A stretch of DNA of 64,000 nt from CAVVEQ01 sp963806635 (GTDB taxonomy: Bacteria; Chloroflexota; Anaerolineae; Anaerolineales; Anaerolineaceae), in NCBI GenBank assembly GCA_963806635.1, contig CAWDZA010000016.1, positions 62,001 to 126,000 of the forward strand. Direction: 5' to 3'. The notes beneath the pieces were generated by a model, which saw only the letters and a program-made list of their open reading frames with translations, searched no databases and was not told the DNA's origin. Shown piece after piece: positions 17,234-26,298 of the stretch (position 1 is the first letter of the stretch; the number at the start of each line of letters is the position of its first letter). The position numbers and the translations under genes are program-made.

Positions 17234-18784
17234 CTAGAAGGGATTATTGCCGTGCTTGCGCGGCAGGCTGGGAGTGAATTTATCCCGCAGGGCTGCCAGC
17301 GCGGCGATAATTCGCGGGCGGGTTTCCTTGGGCTCGATCACATCATCAATATAGCCGGCTGAGGCAGAAACGTAGGGATTGAGGAACTGCTTGCGGAATT
17401 CCTCCACCCGTTTGGCGCGTTCCTTGGCCGGATCCGCTGCTGCCTCGATCTCTTTACGGTAGAGGATATTTGCCGCGCCTTCCGGTCCCATCACTGCCAG
17501 CTCGGCCGAAGGCCAGGCGTAGGCAACATCCGCGCCGAGGGGTTTGCTGCTCATCACGATATATGCGCCGCCATACGCCTTGCGGGTAACGATGCTGATC
17601 TTGGGGACGCTGGCTTCGGTGTAGGCAAAAAGAACCTTCGCACCATGGCGGATGATCCCGCGGTGTTCCTGCCCCACCCCCGGGAGGAACCCGGGTGAAT
17701 CGGTGAAGGTGATCAGGGGAATGTTGTAGCAATCGCAGAAGCGCACAAAGCGGCAGATCTTATCGGTGGCGTCAATATCGATCACCCCTGCCATCACCGA
17801 AGGTTCCTGCCCGATGATGCCCACGCTCTGCCCAGCCATTCGCGCCAGTCCAACTACCGCATTCTGGGCAAATCCTGCCTGGAGTTCCAGGAAGGAGTCC
17901 TTATCTACGATGTGGGCGATCACCTCGTGCATGCTGTATGCTTTACCGGGGTCGATCGGGACGATCTTATTGAGAGCGGCATCCATTCGCCCGGCAGGGT
18001 CTTTGCTTTGGGTCACGGGAGCATTATCCACGTTGTTCGCGGGCAGGTAGGAGAGCACCCTGCGCACAAGCTTGAGCGCATCCTCGTCCTTTTTGACCAT
18101 AAGGTGAGCTGTGCCGCTGGTGGAAAGGTGCACTTCGGCGCCGCCAAGCGATTCGGAATCCACGATCTCGCCGGTCACGGATTTGATGACCTCGGGACCG
18201 GTGAGGAACATGTAGGACTGTTTTTCAACCATGATGATCAGGTCGGTGAGCGCCGGAGAGTAGGATGCGCCTCCAGCGCAGGGTCCCATAATGACGCTGA
18301 TCTGCGGCACGATCCCGGAATACATCGCATTGCGCCGGAAGATCTCCGCATAACCAGCCAGGGAATAGATCCCTTCCTGGATGCGTGCCCCGCCTGAATC
18401 AATCAGGCCAACGATTGGTGTACCATTTCGGACAGCCAGATCCATCACCCGGCAGATCTTGTGGCTGGTCATTTCTCCCAGGGCACCACCGCCGATGGTG
18501 AAATCCTGCGCGTACGCATAGACCGTGCGGCCTTCGATCAGCCCAAAACCGGTCACCACACCGTCGGAAAAGCAACGGTCGTCGCCTCCGGCCAGATCTG
18601 CGCGCTGGCTGACGAAGGGCTCCAGTTCCTGGAAGGACCCGGGGTCCAGCAGGAGATCCAGCCGTTCGCGGGCGGTCAGTTTGCCTTTGGCGTGCTGCTT
18701 GGCGATGCGATCCTCGCCGCCTGCGAGCTTCAACTTGGCGCGTTTTTCGCGCAATTCAAGGATTCGGGGGTCTTCTTCAGGCAT
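17234..18784 (-). CDS. mmdA: Methylmalonyl-CoA decarboxylase carboxyltransferase (alpha) subunit
   Basis: The 516-residue protein has the two crotonase-like halves of an acyl-CoA carboxyltransferase. The N-terminal half shows LTARERLDLLLDPGSFQE and SGGARIQEG, and the C-terminal half GVGQEHRGIIRHGAK and the oxyanion block KAYGGAYIVMSSK. It transfers the carboxyl group of (S)-methylmalonyl-CoA to biotin, giving propionyl-CoA. The same fold serves propionyl-CoA carboxylase, but the adjacent Na+-pump subunits favour decarboxylase. It is the first gene of the operon. About 250 bases upstream contain a 13-base palindrome that may be regulatory. Confidence 0.93.
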   Translation of the reverse strand: MPEEDPRILELREKRAKLKLAGGEDRIAKQHAKGKLTARERLDLLLDPGSFQELEPFVSQRADLAGGDDRCFSDGVVTGFGLIEGRTVYAYAQDFTIGGGALGEMTSHKICRVMDLAVRNGTPIVGLIDSGGARIQEGIYSLAGYAEIFRRNAMYSGIVPQISVIMGPCAGGASYSPALTDLIIMVEKQSYMFLTGPEVIKSVTGEIVDSESLGGAEVHLSTSGTAHLMVKKDEDALKLVRRVLSYLPANNVDNAPVTQSKDPAGRMDAALNKIVPIDPGKAYSMHEVIAHIVDKDSFLELQAGFAQNAVVGLARMAGQSVGIIGQEPSVMAGVIDIDATDKICRFVRFCDCYNIPLITFTDSPGFLPGVGQEHRGIIRHGAKVLFAYTEASVPKISIVTRKAYGGAYIVMSSKPLGADVAYAWPSAELAVMGPEGAANILYRKEIEAAADPAKERAKRVEEFRKQFLNPYVSASAGYIDDVIEPKETRPRIIAALAALRDKFTPSLPRKHGNNPF

Positions 18785-18888
18785 ATCATTTCCTCACATG
18801 GATTTGAAATATGGTCAGGAGGGAAACCGGGTCATAAATGTATGACAATTCCCCGCATCATTGTACGACTTCAAGTGTTTAATTAAGA

Positions 18889-18901
18889 TTGTTTAAAACA
18901 A
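18889..18901. promoter_or_regulatory. Palindrome upstream of the mmd operon
   Basis: The perfect inverted repeat TTGTTT-A-AAACAA lies 105 bases before the mmdA start in an AT-rich stretch. It is a candidate operator. The assignment is speculative. Confidence 0.25.
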
Positions 18902-18942
18902 CCTCTTTTAAATGATTTTCATCCTGTATTTATTTCAACAAT

Positions 18943-18960
18943 AAAAAACACCCTTCGGGT
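18943..18960 (-). terminator. Weak hairpin terminator after the Asp-box lipoprotein gene
   Basis: On the minus strand a short ACCC/GGGT stem with a GAA loop is followed by six T. The stem has only four pairs, so strength is doubtful. Confidence 0.4.
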
Positions 18961-18975
18961 TGGACGATGGGTGGG

Positions 18976-19027
18976 GGTTGAATAGTTGGATTGGTTGATT
19001 AGTTGATCTGTTGATTGGTTGAATTGT
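18976..19027. repeat. TTGATTGG-type intergenic repeat, copy 2
   Basis: This is the longest copy, with about six degenerate units such as GTTGGATTG, GTTGATTA, GTTGATCT and GTTGATTG. It sits directly after the stop codon of the Asp-box gene and before the terminator. Confidence 0.6.
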
Positions 19028-19034
19028 GTCTAGC

Positions 19035-20326
19035 TTATTGCGAAACCTTCGGTTTTAGAATGGACCAATTGACCGCGGCGTTCTTCGTTTGCACCAGGGC
19101 TTTTTCGGTGTCCTTTTCCGCCACGATCCAGCCGTTATTGATATCCACAAAGACCGGCTGACCACTCCAGGTCACCGGGATGACCGCCGCCCAGCTCTGC
19201 CCTCCATCCGCTGTGCGGAAGATCTTCTGGCTTACGTAATACCCCTGGCTGCCATCCAGCATCTGAAAAAACCCGGCCGGCGTCGGCAGCAAGCTGGATT
19301 GCCAGCTGCTCCCGCCATCCGCAGTCCGGTAAAACCAGCTTTTTTTCAAATCACCGGATCCCATCATACAGGTGACCACCATATTTCCCAGCTGCGGGTT
19401 GAGAAATGTCATCCCGTAGATCCCGCACGAATAACTCTCGTTGGTGAACAGGTCTGGTTGGGTGCTGGGCGCGGGCAGGGATTGCAGAGCCCAGGTTTGC
19501 CCCCCATCCAGTGATTGGTAAAGGGTTGCCCCGCGAGCCACCCCGCCATTCTCATAGGTCAGCCAGCCCTTCTGTGCATCGGTAAAGGTCATTCCTGTCT
19601 TCCAGAGCCCCATGGAGGGACCGGTGCCTGCCTGGTCGCTGGCTAACGGATCCACCAGCTTTTGCCAGGTTGACCCGCCGTCAGAAGTTCCGTAAATATA
19701 AATATAATCATGGCTCATGCCTGCCCCCGCGTGAACCAGAAGCCAGCCATGCTGATCATCCGGGAAGCTGAAATAGCCCGGGCTGAAGAATTCCATCTCT
19801 GCGGAAGGGGGAATGGGCTGGCTGGCGGACCAGGTCGCCCCCCCGTCAGTCGTTTTCCACACCTGCGCGTTTCCGGGCGGGGATTGGATCACATTGCTGC
19901 TGTAGATCACCCAGGCGGTGTCCGCGCCCTGGAAGAAGGCGGTTGCCACCTTACCGCCAGTGGCATCCATCCCTTCCGGCGGGGTTACGTCCTTCCAGTT
20001 GGTGCCGCCATCCGCGGTGAACAGGATGTGGTCGTTTGGATCGGTGGCCGTGGTGCCGATCGCCCAGCCCCGGTTCAGATCCGCCATTTGGATTGAGGTG
20101 ATGGTCACCTCCGTGCCTGCCGGTAAATGCAGGATCGGGTTGACGGGCGGGGCGGCAGTCTCGTGGGCGGGAGGGTGGGGGTGTTTTCCGGGGGGGGCAG
20201 GGTGGGAATGGACGGTGGGTTTCGAGTGGGATGGAACTGGTGCGGTTGGGTGTGGTTATGGAAACAGTACTGCAAGCCGAAAATAGATAGGCACAAAAAC
20301 CACAATCTTAGAGTTTGAAAATGCAT
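19035..20326 (-). CDS. Asp-box (BNR/YCF48-like) propeller lipoprotein, apparently frameshifted
   Basis: The main frame (19035 to about 20200) encodes a beta-propeller with at least six Asp-box repeats: TADGGTNWK, TTDGGATW, TSDGGSTW, SLDGGQTW, TADGGSSW and TADGGQSW. Such propellers are usually exported. A GTG at 20108 could start it, but the frame is open upstream through PAGTEV and a Pro/His linker to a stop at about 20256. Another frame (20326 to 20105) encodes a signal peptide with a possible lipobox (LQYC) and a TPTLPPT linker. Joining the two needs one missing base, and there is a run of eight G at 20190-20197. A normal export signal plus linker therefore seems split from its propeller. 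Function is unknown. Confidence 0.65.
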
Positions 20327-20411
20327 TTTTCCTCAATTCCAGTAAATGATCATCTAATTCCAATGATAACTTATCAAGCTACCAGTATTTGCGGGGTTTA
20401 TATAAAAATTT

Positions 20412-21399
20412 TCAGGGCACCATTGATGGGTCAGGAGTAGCTGTTATCAAAGTAATTGAATTGGTATTCAAATCAATGTCAATAATTGTATCGGGGAAAC
20501 TATTAATATAACCTTTTAAGGTCATTTTATTATCAGGTTTCCATTCAATCTCAGTAAGACATCGATCTGTGGAATGATAAACCGTTTCGACTTTTCCAGT
20601 TTGAATATCGAGGATTCTTAAAGTAGCGCTGTTCACCTTTTCCAAATCATCTAGACCGGTGATAAACGCTAATCTAGTTCCATCTTCTGACCAGGTAAGA
20701 CGATGATCATTTAGATGTTCAGGAAGAATATATTCGAATTTCTCGCCAGTTTTCAAATCTACAATAATTAGAGTTGTTTCATTCTCAAGCGTAAAATAGG
20801 CAAGTCTCCTTTCGGTTGGTGAAATTTTAATAAAAGAAACTTTCATCTCCTTCAAAACTTGGGGGATAATCGGATCGATTCTTTTTGTGAATAAATTCAA
20901 TTTATACAGACCATTTACCCCTAAGTAATGGAAACAAACTGGAAAATCTCCCCCGTCGCTCTGCGAAGTGTGACTCAAAATACAAATATGTGCCGTCTTT
21001 TGAAAATTTTACAGGATATAGATTCCAGGCAACCCAATTTCTATAATTTTCAAGAATATTTCCTATGGATTATATCTGTTGGTTTCTGCATCTAAATAAT
21101 TTTTAAATATACATGCCTGATTGTGCTTCCAGGTAATCATGATCACATGCCAGCCATTTTCCATCAGAGTGAAAGCAACCCTACTGAACAATCAACATTA
21201 AATGATTCTTGCGTTTTTAATATCCTTGCCAAGCATCTTCTGTCATTTTTGACTGGTAATGTGGTGGTAATTGAGGTGTCCTCTTCAGTGTGGGCATTTT
21301 GGAGGCGCTGGGTGGAGGTCAGAGTTGCTCGTTCTGTGGGAAACAGCCGGTGCAAGCCACCAGGAAAATGCAGATCATTGCAATCAGGATTTTCTTCAT
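20412..21399 (-). pseudogene. Decayed WD40/TolB-like propeller lipoprotein
   Basis: An ATG at 21399 with a GGAGG site opens a lipoprotein signal peptide (MKKILIAMICIFLVACTG) that stops after 26 codons. Further pieces of one protein follow in changing frames: FHSDGKWLACDHDY, LDAETNRYN, VKFSKDGTYLYFES, and then an open 188-codon stretch (20412-20978) with ISPTERRLAYFTL, LTWSEDGTRLAFITG and LRILDIQTGKVETV. These are propeller blades of TolB/WD40 type. At least four frame changes and several in-frame stops separate them. The open 3' part could only start at a TTG with no ribosome site. The region is visibly AT-rich. It is most likely a pseudogene, although poor sequence quality could contribute. 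Confidence 0.65.
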
Positions 21400-21419
21400 C
21401 CGACCTCCAAAACGATTTA

Positions 21420-21447
21420 AACCATCCAACTTCAACAAATCAACCTC
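21420..21447. repeat. TTGATTGG-type intergenic repeat, copy 3 (inverted)
   Basis: On the minus strand the units read GGTTGATTTGTTGAAGTTGG. The copy starts immediately after the PEBP stop codon. Confidence 0.45.
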
Positions 21448-21912
21448 TCACCTCTGATACGTCCCCATCACCTGACCCTGCGCCAGGACATGCCCCTCGA
21501 TCTGCTGCAGCACCTGCTCCTTGCTCAACCCTGGTTCGAAAGATGTCTGCGTATCCAGTGCGTACAGGGTGAAATAATAGTGATGCGGTTTCCCTGGCGG
21601 GGGGCAGGGGCCGGTATACCCGCTTCTGCGCGCGCTGTTCAGTCCCTGGGTGCCAACCCCGCTCACCTGCGGCTCAGTGCTCACCCCTTCCGCTAGCCCG
21701 GTGAGGGTGGGGGGAATGTTGTAGATCACCCAGTGCACAAAGGTGCCCATCGGGGCATCGGGGTCATCCATGATCAGCACCAGGCTTTTTATGCCCGCGG
21801 GCAGGTTTCCCCACTGCAATTCCGGGGAAAGGTTTTCACCCTCGCAGGTGAATTTGGATGGAATTGGCTGACCCTGCTCAAAAGCGGGGCTGGAAAGCGG
21901 TATGGTATTCAT
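21448..21912 (-). CDS. YbhB/YbcL family (PEBP-like) protein
   Basis: The 154-residue protein is a bacterial phosphatidylethanolamine-binding-protein relative. It shows IPSKFTCEGENLSPELQW, LVLIMDDPDAPMGTFVHW, the ligand-site segment GYTGPCPPPG and HHYYFTLYALD. The length and order match YbhB/YbcL. The molecular role of these proteins is uncertain; they have a small anion-binding pocket. A strong AGGAGGTGA site lies five bases before the ATG at 21912, so it can be translated on its own. The frame is also open upstream without a stop into the true C-terminus of the DUF92 protein, so a fusion is possible once the DUF92 frameshift is corrected. Confidence 0.92.
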   Translation of the reverse strand: MNTIPLSSPAFEQGQPIPSKFTCEGENLSPELQWGNLPAGIKSLVLIMDDPDAPMGTFVHWVIYNIPPTLTGLAEGVSTEPQVSGVGTQGLNSARRSGYTGPCPPPGKPHHYYFTLYALDTQTSFEPGLSKEQVLQQIEGHVLAQGQVMGTYQR

Positions 21913-21916
21913 TAGC

Positions 21917-22777
21917 TCACCTCCTGAACCTTTGGAACCCAAGGGGGGCAGGAGCAGCCCTCCCGCCAAAACGATGATAACACCACTCAGAGTGCAGAAG
22001 GCATTGACCGCGTCGTTGTTCATCCAGCGCCAGCCGCGTTTGTAGACCGTTTTCGAGCCGCAGCGATGCAATGGATGCCGCTCGGTCTCCTTGCCGCAGG
22101 TCGGGCAGGTGTAGATCACCTGCGCAGTGGCGCCCAAGAAGCGAATCCACCAGGCTGCCGCCCAGCCCCGCGAGGGTGATGAGCAGTATGACCAGGCCGT
22201 AAGTCTCCAGACCTGGTTCCCCCGGCATTCCCGGCCAGGGCAGGACAGCCAGCACCGCGATGAGCAAACTGCCTCCGGTGGCTGCAAACAGCCCCATGCG
22301 GCTCACCCCGCCGGAATCCCCCGGTTCCACCACCCTCCCCGTGCGGATGCTGCGCGGCGGCGACTTGCTCAGCACGCCCAGCTCGGTTGCCCACGTATCC
22401 GCGTTGGCAGCCGCCAGCGCCCCGGCGAATGCCAGCCAGGGCCAGAGCGCGCCTGGAAATAATTGCCAGAGGAGAACGCACAGCCCGGCGATCCCGCCGT
22501 TGGCCAGCACCTGGGCGGCATCCCGCCGGTGACCCTTGGAGAATTTCTCCTCCATTTTTTCCTTGCGCCGGGAAAACAGGCGGGAGAGCAGGCTGGAGGA
22601 GATAAAAAACGCGATCAGCAGCACTGCCCAGGGAAGTCCCCCCAGCCCGAAAACGACCGTTCCAAGAAGTATCGCCGCGACCATGCCGCTGCGGCTGAGC
22701 GCGCCGGCATAATAAGACCCCCCGGCAATAAGGATGGCGAGCAGGATACCCGCAAGCAGCTGATATGGCTGGGACAT
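21917..22777 (-). CDS. DUF92 family membrane protein, frameshifted near its C-terminus
   Basis: The protein starts with several membrane spans and carries the DUF92 signatures FSKGHRRDAAQVLANGG, NADTWATELGVLS and GSLVDSLLG. Past 22133-22135 this frame becomes an unrelated basic tail ending at 21917. The adjacent frame there encodes the expected family ending: LGATAQVIYTCPTCGKETE, HRCGSKT, WRWMNNDAVN and a final membrane span. One extra G in the GGG run explains this. With the extra base removed the frame reads through into the PEBP gene with no stop. Some DUF92 relatives are phytol phosphate or polyprenol kinase-like proteins; the role here is unknown. Confidence 0.85.
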   Translation of the reverse strand: MSQPYQLLAGILLAILIAGGSYYAGALSRSGMVAAILLGTVVFGLGGLPWAVLLIAFFISSSLLSRLFSRRKEKMEEKFSKGHRRDAAQVLANGGIAGLCVLLWQLFPGALWPWLAFAGALAAANADTWATELGVLSKSPPRSIRTGRVVEPGDSGGVSRMGLFAATGGSLLIAVLAVLPWPGMPGEPGLETYGLVILLITLAGLGGSLVDSLLGRHCAGDLHLPDLRQGDRAASIASLRLENGLQTRLALDEQRRGQCLLHSEWCYHRFGGRAAPAPLGFQRFRR

Positions 22778-22784
22778 TTGCGGC

Positions 22785-23690
22785 TCAGGTCTGAAGGATG
22801 AACGGCAGGGCGGCGAACATCATCAGCGGCAGCAGGATGGCCGTACCCCACAGGAGAAAGGCAATCATACGCTGCTCCTCTTTGCGAAAGAAATACAACC
22901 CGCCGATCAGATCGATGAAGAAGAAAATGATTGCCAAAACGGGCAGGAGCAGCAGCATCGTCGCCGGAACACCTTCCAGCGGTTCGCCGCGTATATTGAA
23001 ATCCAGGATTACTGACGAACGCAGAGGGATCTGCAGCGCAACCACAACCAGCAGAGCGAGGGTGAGCCCCAACCCGGCAAGCAGTAGCCAGCGGGCTGCA
23101 GCGGTATCCCATACGCGCCGCAAGTAGGCGGCCGGCTGCACCGAGACCGGGGGTAGCTCTGCCAGACTGCCCAGCTCGAAGGCATGCTGGAAGGCGGTGA
23201 TGAAAGCCGCGGGTTCGGTGGGGGAAAGCGCGTAGGTTTTCCCCGGGGTGCAGACCAGCACCAGCTCATCATCCTCGGAAGCCATATATTCCACCCTGCC
23301 CAGCCCCGGGGCGTTCACCACCCCCAGGATCGCGCCGGGGTATGCCAGCAGCCGCTGGGGCAGCTCCTCCACCAGGTCGCTGGCCGGGCGCACCCAGTCG
23401 ATATTTGCCAGGGGAATATCCTCGCTGCGCAAGCCCCAGCGCAGGTGCAAGCCGTCGCGCTCCAGGTCGTAATAAGCGCGCAGCAGGGCGTACCCGCGGT
23501 AGAGGACCATGGTGAGGGGAATGAGCAGGAGCAGCGAAGCCAGCAGAAACACAACAAAATAGGTGCCGAATTGCTCCTGCAGCGCCAGGAAGAAGAGCGT
23601 GGCGCTGGAAAGCAGCAGAAGGCTGCCCGCCACGGCATGAATGATCACACCCCGCCTGCGGGGGGGCAGGAAACGCCGGCTATCCGCCAA
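22785..23690 (-). CDS. Membrane protein with bacterial PH domain (bPH_5-like)
   Basis: The 301-residue protein has two N-terminal membrane spans (about 15-65), a soluble PH-like segment (YDLERDGLHLRWGLRSEDIPLANI is its first strand region), and three or four C-terminal spans. The alternation LRWG...IPLANIDWVRP is typical of YdbT/bPH_5 domains. It probably assembles at the cytoplasmic membrane, and its partners are unknown. Its start overlaps the stop of the DegT aminotransferase gene by 11 bases, and the DUF92 gene follows after 7 bases, so the three form an operon. Confidence 0.72.
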   Translation of the reverse strand: MADSRRFLPPRRRGVIIHAVAGSLLLLSSATLFFLALQEQFGTYFVVFLLASLLLLIPLTMVLYRGYALLRAYYDLERDGLHLRWGLRSEDIPLANIDWVRPASDLVEELPQRLLAYPGAILGVVNAPGLGRVEYMASEDDELVLVCTPGKTYALSPTEPAAFITAFQHAFELGSLAELPPVSVQPAAYLRRVWDTAAARWLLLAGLGLTLALLVVVALQIPLRSSVILDFNIRGEPLEGVPATMLLLLPVLAIIFFFIDLIGGLYFFRKEEQRMIAFLLWGTAILLPLMMFAALPFILQT

Positions 23691-24870
23691 GGGCGCTCCG
23701 CAGTTCCGCGCAGACCAGGTCCACCTGCGCCTCGCTCATCACCCCAGAAAACGGCACCGCCAGCCCGCGTTCGCCCAGATCCTCGGTCACCGGGAAATCT
23801 CCCTTGCGATAGCCAAAGCGCTCCACCATATAGGGCTGCAGGTGGATGGGCAGGAAGTATGGCCGTACCGGGATGCCGCGCTCCGCCAGGCGTGCGGCGA
23901 TCTGTCCGCGGTCCAATCCTTTTCTCAGGCGGATCACATATACGAACCAGCTCATGCGGGTTGTAGCCGGGGTGACGACGGGCATCTCCACTCCCGGGAT
24001 CTCCGCCAGGCGCTCGGCGTACCAATCCGCAACCTGCTGGCGTTTGCGGGAAAGTTCTTCAAAGCGCTGCATCTGTGCTGCTCCGAGGGCGGCACTCATC
24101 TCATCCAAACGGTAGTTGTAGCCCAGGTAGGTGTGTGAAAGCCAGGTATCGCCTGGGGCACGCCCCTGGTTGCGCAGCGCGCGCATCAACGCCGCTGCCT
24201 CATCATCATTGGTGATGATCACCCCGCCTTCACCGGTGGTGATCTGTTTATTGGGATAAAACGCGAAAACACCGCCAAAGCCGAAAGTGCCGGCCTTTTT
24301 TCCCTGGTATTCCGCCCCCAGCGCCTCGCATGAATCTTCGATCAATTTAAGTTTGTATTTCTGCGCGGTTATTTCCAGTGCATCCAGCTCCGCCGGCTGT
24401 CCAAAGACATCCACCGCAAGCAGCGCTTTCACCTGTGCACGCTCTTCAACACCTTTGCGCGGCAGCCAGCGCCTGGCCGCGGCTCCTCCGGTTTTCAGGT
24501 CAGCGGCTGCCTGCTCCACCAGCACCGGGTCAATATTGCCGGTCAGCGGATCCACATCCACGAAGACAGGTACGGCCTGTTCGAAGAGGAAAACGTTGGT
24601 GGATGCCACAAAAGAAAACGGCGTGGTGATGGCCAGGTCGCCGGGTCCGATTCCCGCGGCACGCACCAGCAGGTGCAGCCCGGCCGTGCCAGAATTGACC
24701 CCGATGGCATGCCGGCAGCCGCTGAACTGGCGGAAAGCTGCTTCAAAGCGGTCGATCCAGGGTCCCATGCTGAGGTCGGGGGTGCCCAGAACAGAAAGCA
24801 CAGCATCAATTTCAGCCTGGCTGAGGTCTGGGCTGGACATGGGCACGCGGGGAGGGGTATTGGTTGTCAT
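23680..24870 (-). CDS. DegT/DnrJ/EryC1/StrS family PLP aminotransferase
   Basis: The 396-residue protein is a fold-type I aminotransferase that usually installs an amino group on a nucleotide-linked keto-sugar. GVNSGTAGLHLLVRA binds the PLP phosphate. The segment IEDSCEALGAEYQGKKAG carries the Asp that contacts the pyridine ring. FYPNKQITTGEGGVIIT contains the Schiff-base Lys (about 208). Length is as usual. No nucleotide-sugar dehydratase is next to it, so the sugar substrate is unknown; a perosamine- or bacillosamine-type enzyme is a reasonable guess. It is divergent from the Cys/Met PLP enzyme gene. Confidence 0.92.
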   Translation of the reverse strand: MTTNTPPRVPMSSPDLSQAEIDAVLSVLGTPDLSMGPWIDRFEAAFRQFSGCRHAIGVNSGTAGLHLLVRAAGIGPGDLAITTPFSFVASTNVFLFEQAVPVFVDVDPLTGNIDPVLVEQAAADLKTGGAAARRWLPRKGVEERAQVKALLAVDVFGQPAELDALEITAQKYKLKLIEDSCEALGAEYQGKKAGTFGFGGVFAFYPNKQITTGEGGVIITNDDEAAALMRALRNQGRAPGDTWLSHTYLGYNYRLDEMSAALGAAQMQRFEELSRKRQQVADWYAERLAEIPGVEMPVVTPATTRMSWFVYVIRLRKGLDRGQIAARLAERGIPVRPYFLPIHLQPYMVERFGYRKGDFPVTEDLGERGLAVPFSGVMSEAQVDLVCAELRSALGG

Positions 24871-24921
24871 GCCCTGATTTTACCCTTTTTCAATTCAACC
24901 TCGTCAGCCGGAATCATCCCG

Positions 24922-24927
24922 TATAAT
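24922..24927 (+). promoter_or_regulatory. Candidate -10 box for the Cys/Met PLP enzyme
   Basis: A perfect TATAAT lies 28 bases before the ATG at 24955, which would give a short leader. No convincing -35 box is seen at 16-18 bases spacing. Confidence 0.35.
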
Positions 24928-24954
24928 CCTATTAATCCATCTTCAGGAGCACGA

Positions 24955-26188
24955 ATGACTCAAAAACCAGCCAAAATGGGGATCGGATCCCTGGTCAACC
25001 ATGCCGGCGAGCAGCAGGATCCATCCCTTGCGCACAATACCCCCATCTACCAGACCTCGGCGTTCGTTTTTCCGGATGTCGATTTCGGAGCTGCCATCTT
25101 CAAAGGGGAAACCCCAGGTTATTACTACACGCGTGTCAAAAATCCCAACCTGGATCTGCTCGCCTATAAATATGCCTGTCTCGAAGGCTATGACCTGATC
25201 AATGAGCACCCGGATAATAAACCGGAGGAGATCGTGGGCGGGATGGTGTTTGCCTCCGGCATGGCTGCCATCACCGCGGTTTTCCTGGCGAAATGCAGCG
25301 CGGGGGATACCATCATCGCCCAATCCTCGCTCTACAGCGCCACCCACATTTTCCTGGAAACGATCGCCCCCCGTTACGGCATCCGCACCGTTTTTGTGAA
25401 AGATCCCACGCCCAGCGCCTGGGAAACTGCCTTCCAGGCCAATCCGGGCGCGGTGCTGGCCTATGCTGAATCCCCCTCCAACCCCACCATGGCGATCGTG
25501 GACCTGCGGGAAGCCGCCCGCGTTGCCCACGAACACGGCGCCTGGCTGGCGGTGGATAACACCTTCGCTTCGCCAGTCTGCCAGCGTCCGCTCACCCTCG
25601 GGTGCGGATATCGTCGTCCACTCCACCACCAAATATCTCACCGGTCACGGGTTGATGATCGGCGGCGCGGTGGTCAGCACCCAGCTTGAATTCATGAAGA
25701 ATGAACTGAATAGCATCCTAAAGAATCTGGGCGCCAACGTCAGCCCCTTTGAAGCCTGGCTGGCCAACACGGGGTTGAAGACGCTGGAGATCCGTATGCA
25801 GCGCCACTGCGAAAACGCTCAAAAGGTGGCGGAGTTTTTGGAAGGGCACCCGGCGGTCGCGCGGGTCTGGTACCCCGGGCTGCCCAGCCACCCGGATCAC
25901 GAGCTTGCGAAAAAGCAGATGACCGGCTTTGGGGGGATGATCTCCTTTGAGCTCAAAGGCGGACTGGAGGCTGGCAAGCAAATGATGAACAGGGTTCAGT
26001 TGTGCACCCTGGTGGTCTCGCTGGGGAACACCGACACGCTCATCCAGCATCCCGCCAGCATGACCCATTCCACCCTCACCCCCGAGATCAGAAGCGAGAT
26101 GGGTCTGACCGACGGGCTGGTACGTCTTTCCGTGGGCATCGAGAACGTCGAGGATATCATCGCGGACCTGGATCAGGCGATGAGATAA
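24955..26188 (+). CDS. Cys/Met metabolism PLP-dependent enzyme (cystathionine gamma-synthase-like), one frameshift
   Basis: The gene encodes about 410 residues when one extra base in GGG at 25600-25602 is removed. The first frame carries SLVNHAGEQQDPSLAHNTPIY, YYYTRVKNPN, the PLP-phosphate loop ASGMAAITAVF, AQSSLYSATHIF and DNTFASPVCQRPL. The second frame resumes at GADIVVHSTTKYLTGHG, with the Schiff-base Lys, and ends with LVRLSVGIENVEDI. These are the marks of the trans-sulfuration family, which includes cystathionine gamma-synthase, O-acetylhomoserine sulfhydrylase and methionine gamma-lyase. They cannot be told apart by eye. A small insertion near residues 80-100 (EHPDNKPEE) is unusual. 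The ATG follows CAGGAG. Confidence 0.88.
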
Positions 26189-26236
26189 TGTCATTGCGAA
26201 CCCCGACGACAACGATCGTCGGGGTGTGGCAATCTT
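26189..26236. repeat. Palindromic TCATTGCGA...GGCAATCT repeat
   Basis: TGTCATTGCGAA and TGTGGCAATCT flank a 9-base perfect stem (CCCCGACGA with TCGTCGGGG, 6-base loop). The form matches a dispersed bacterial intergenic palindrome seen in many phyla. It starts right after the stop of the PLP enzyme and may also end its transcript. Confidence 0.65.
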
Positions 26237-26298
26237 TAACCGTTCATTAGACAATTTCTCTCAACTTAGTGGGGCTTTTCTAGCACCGCTTTCCTCTA

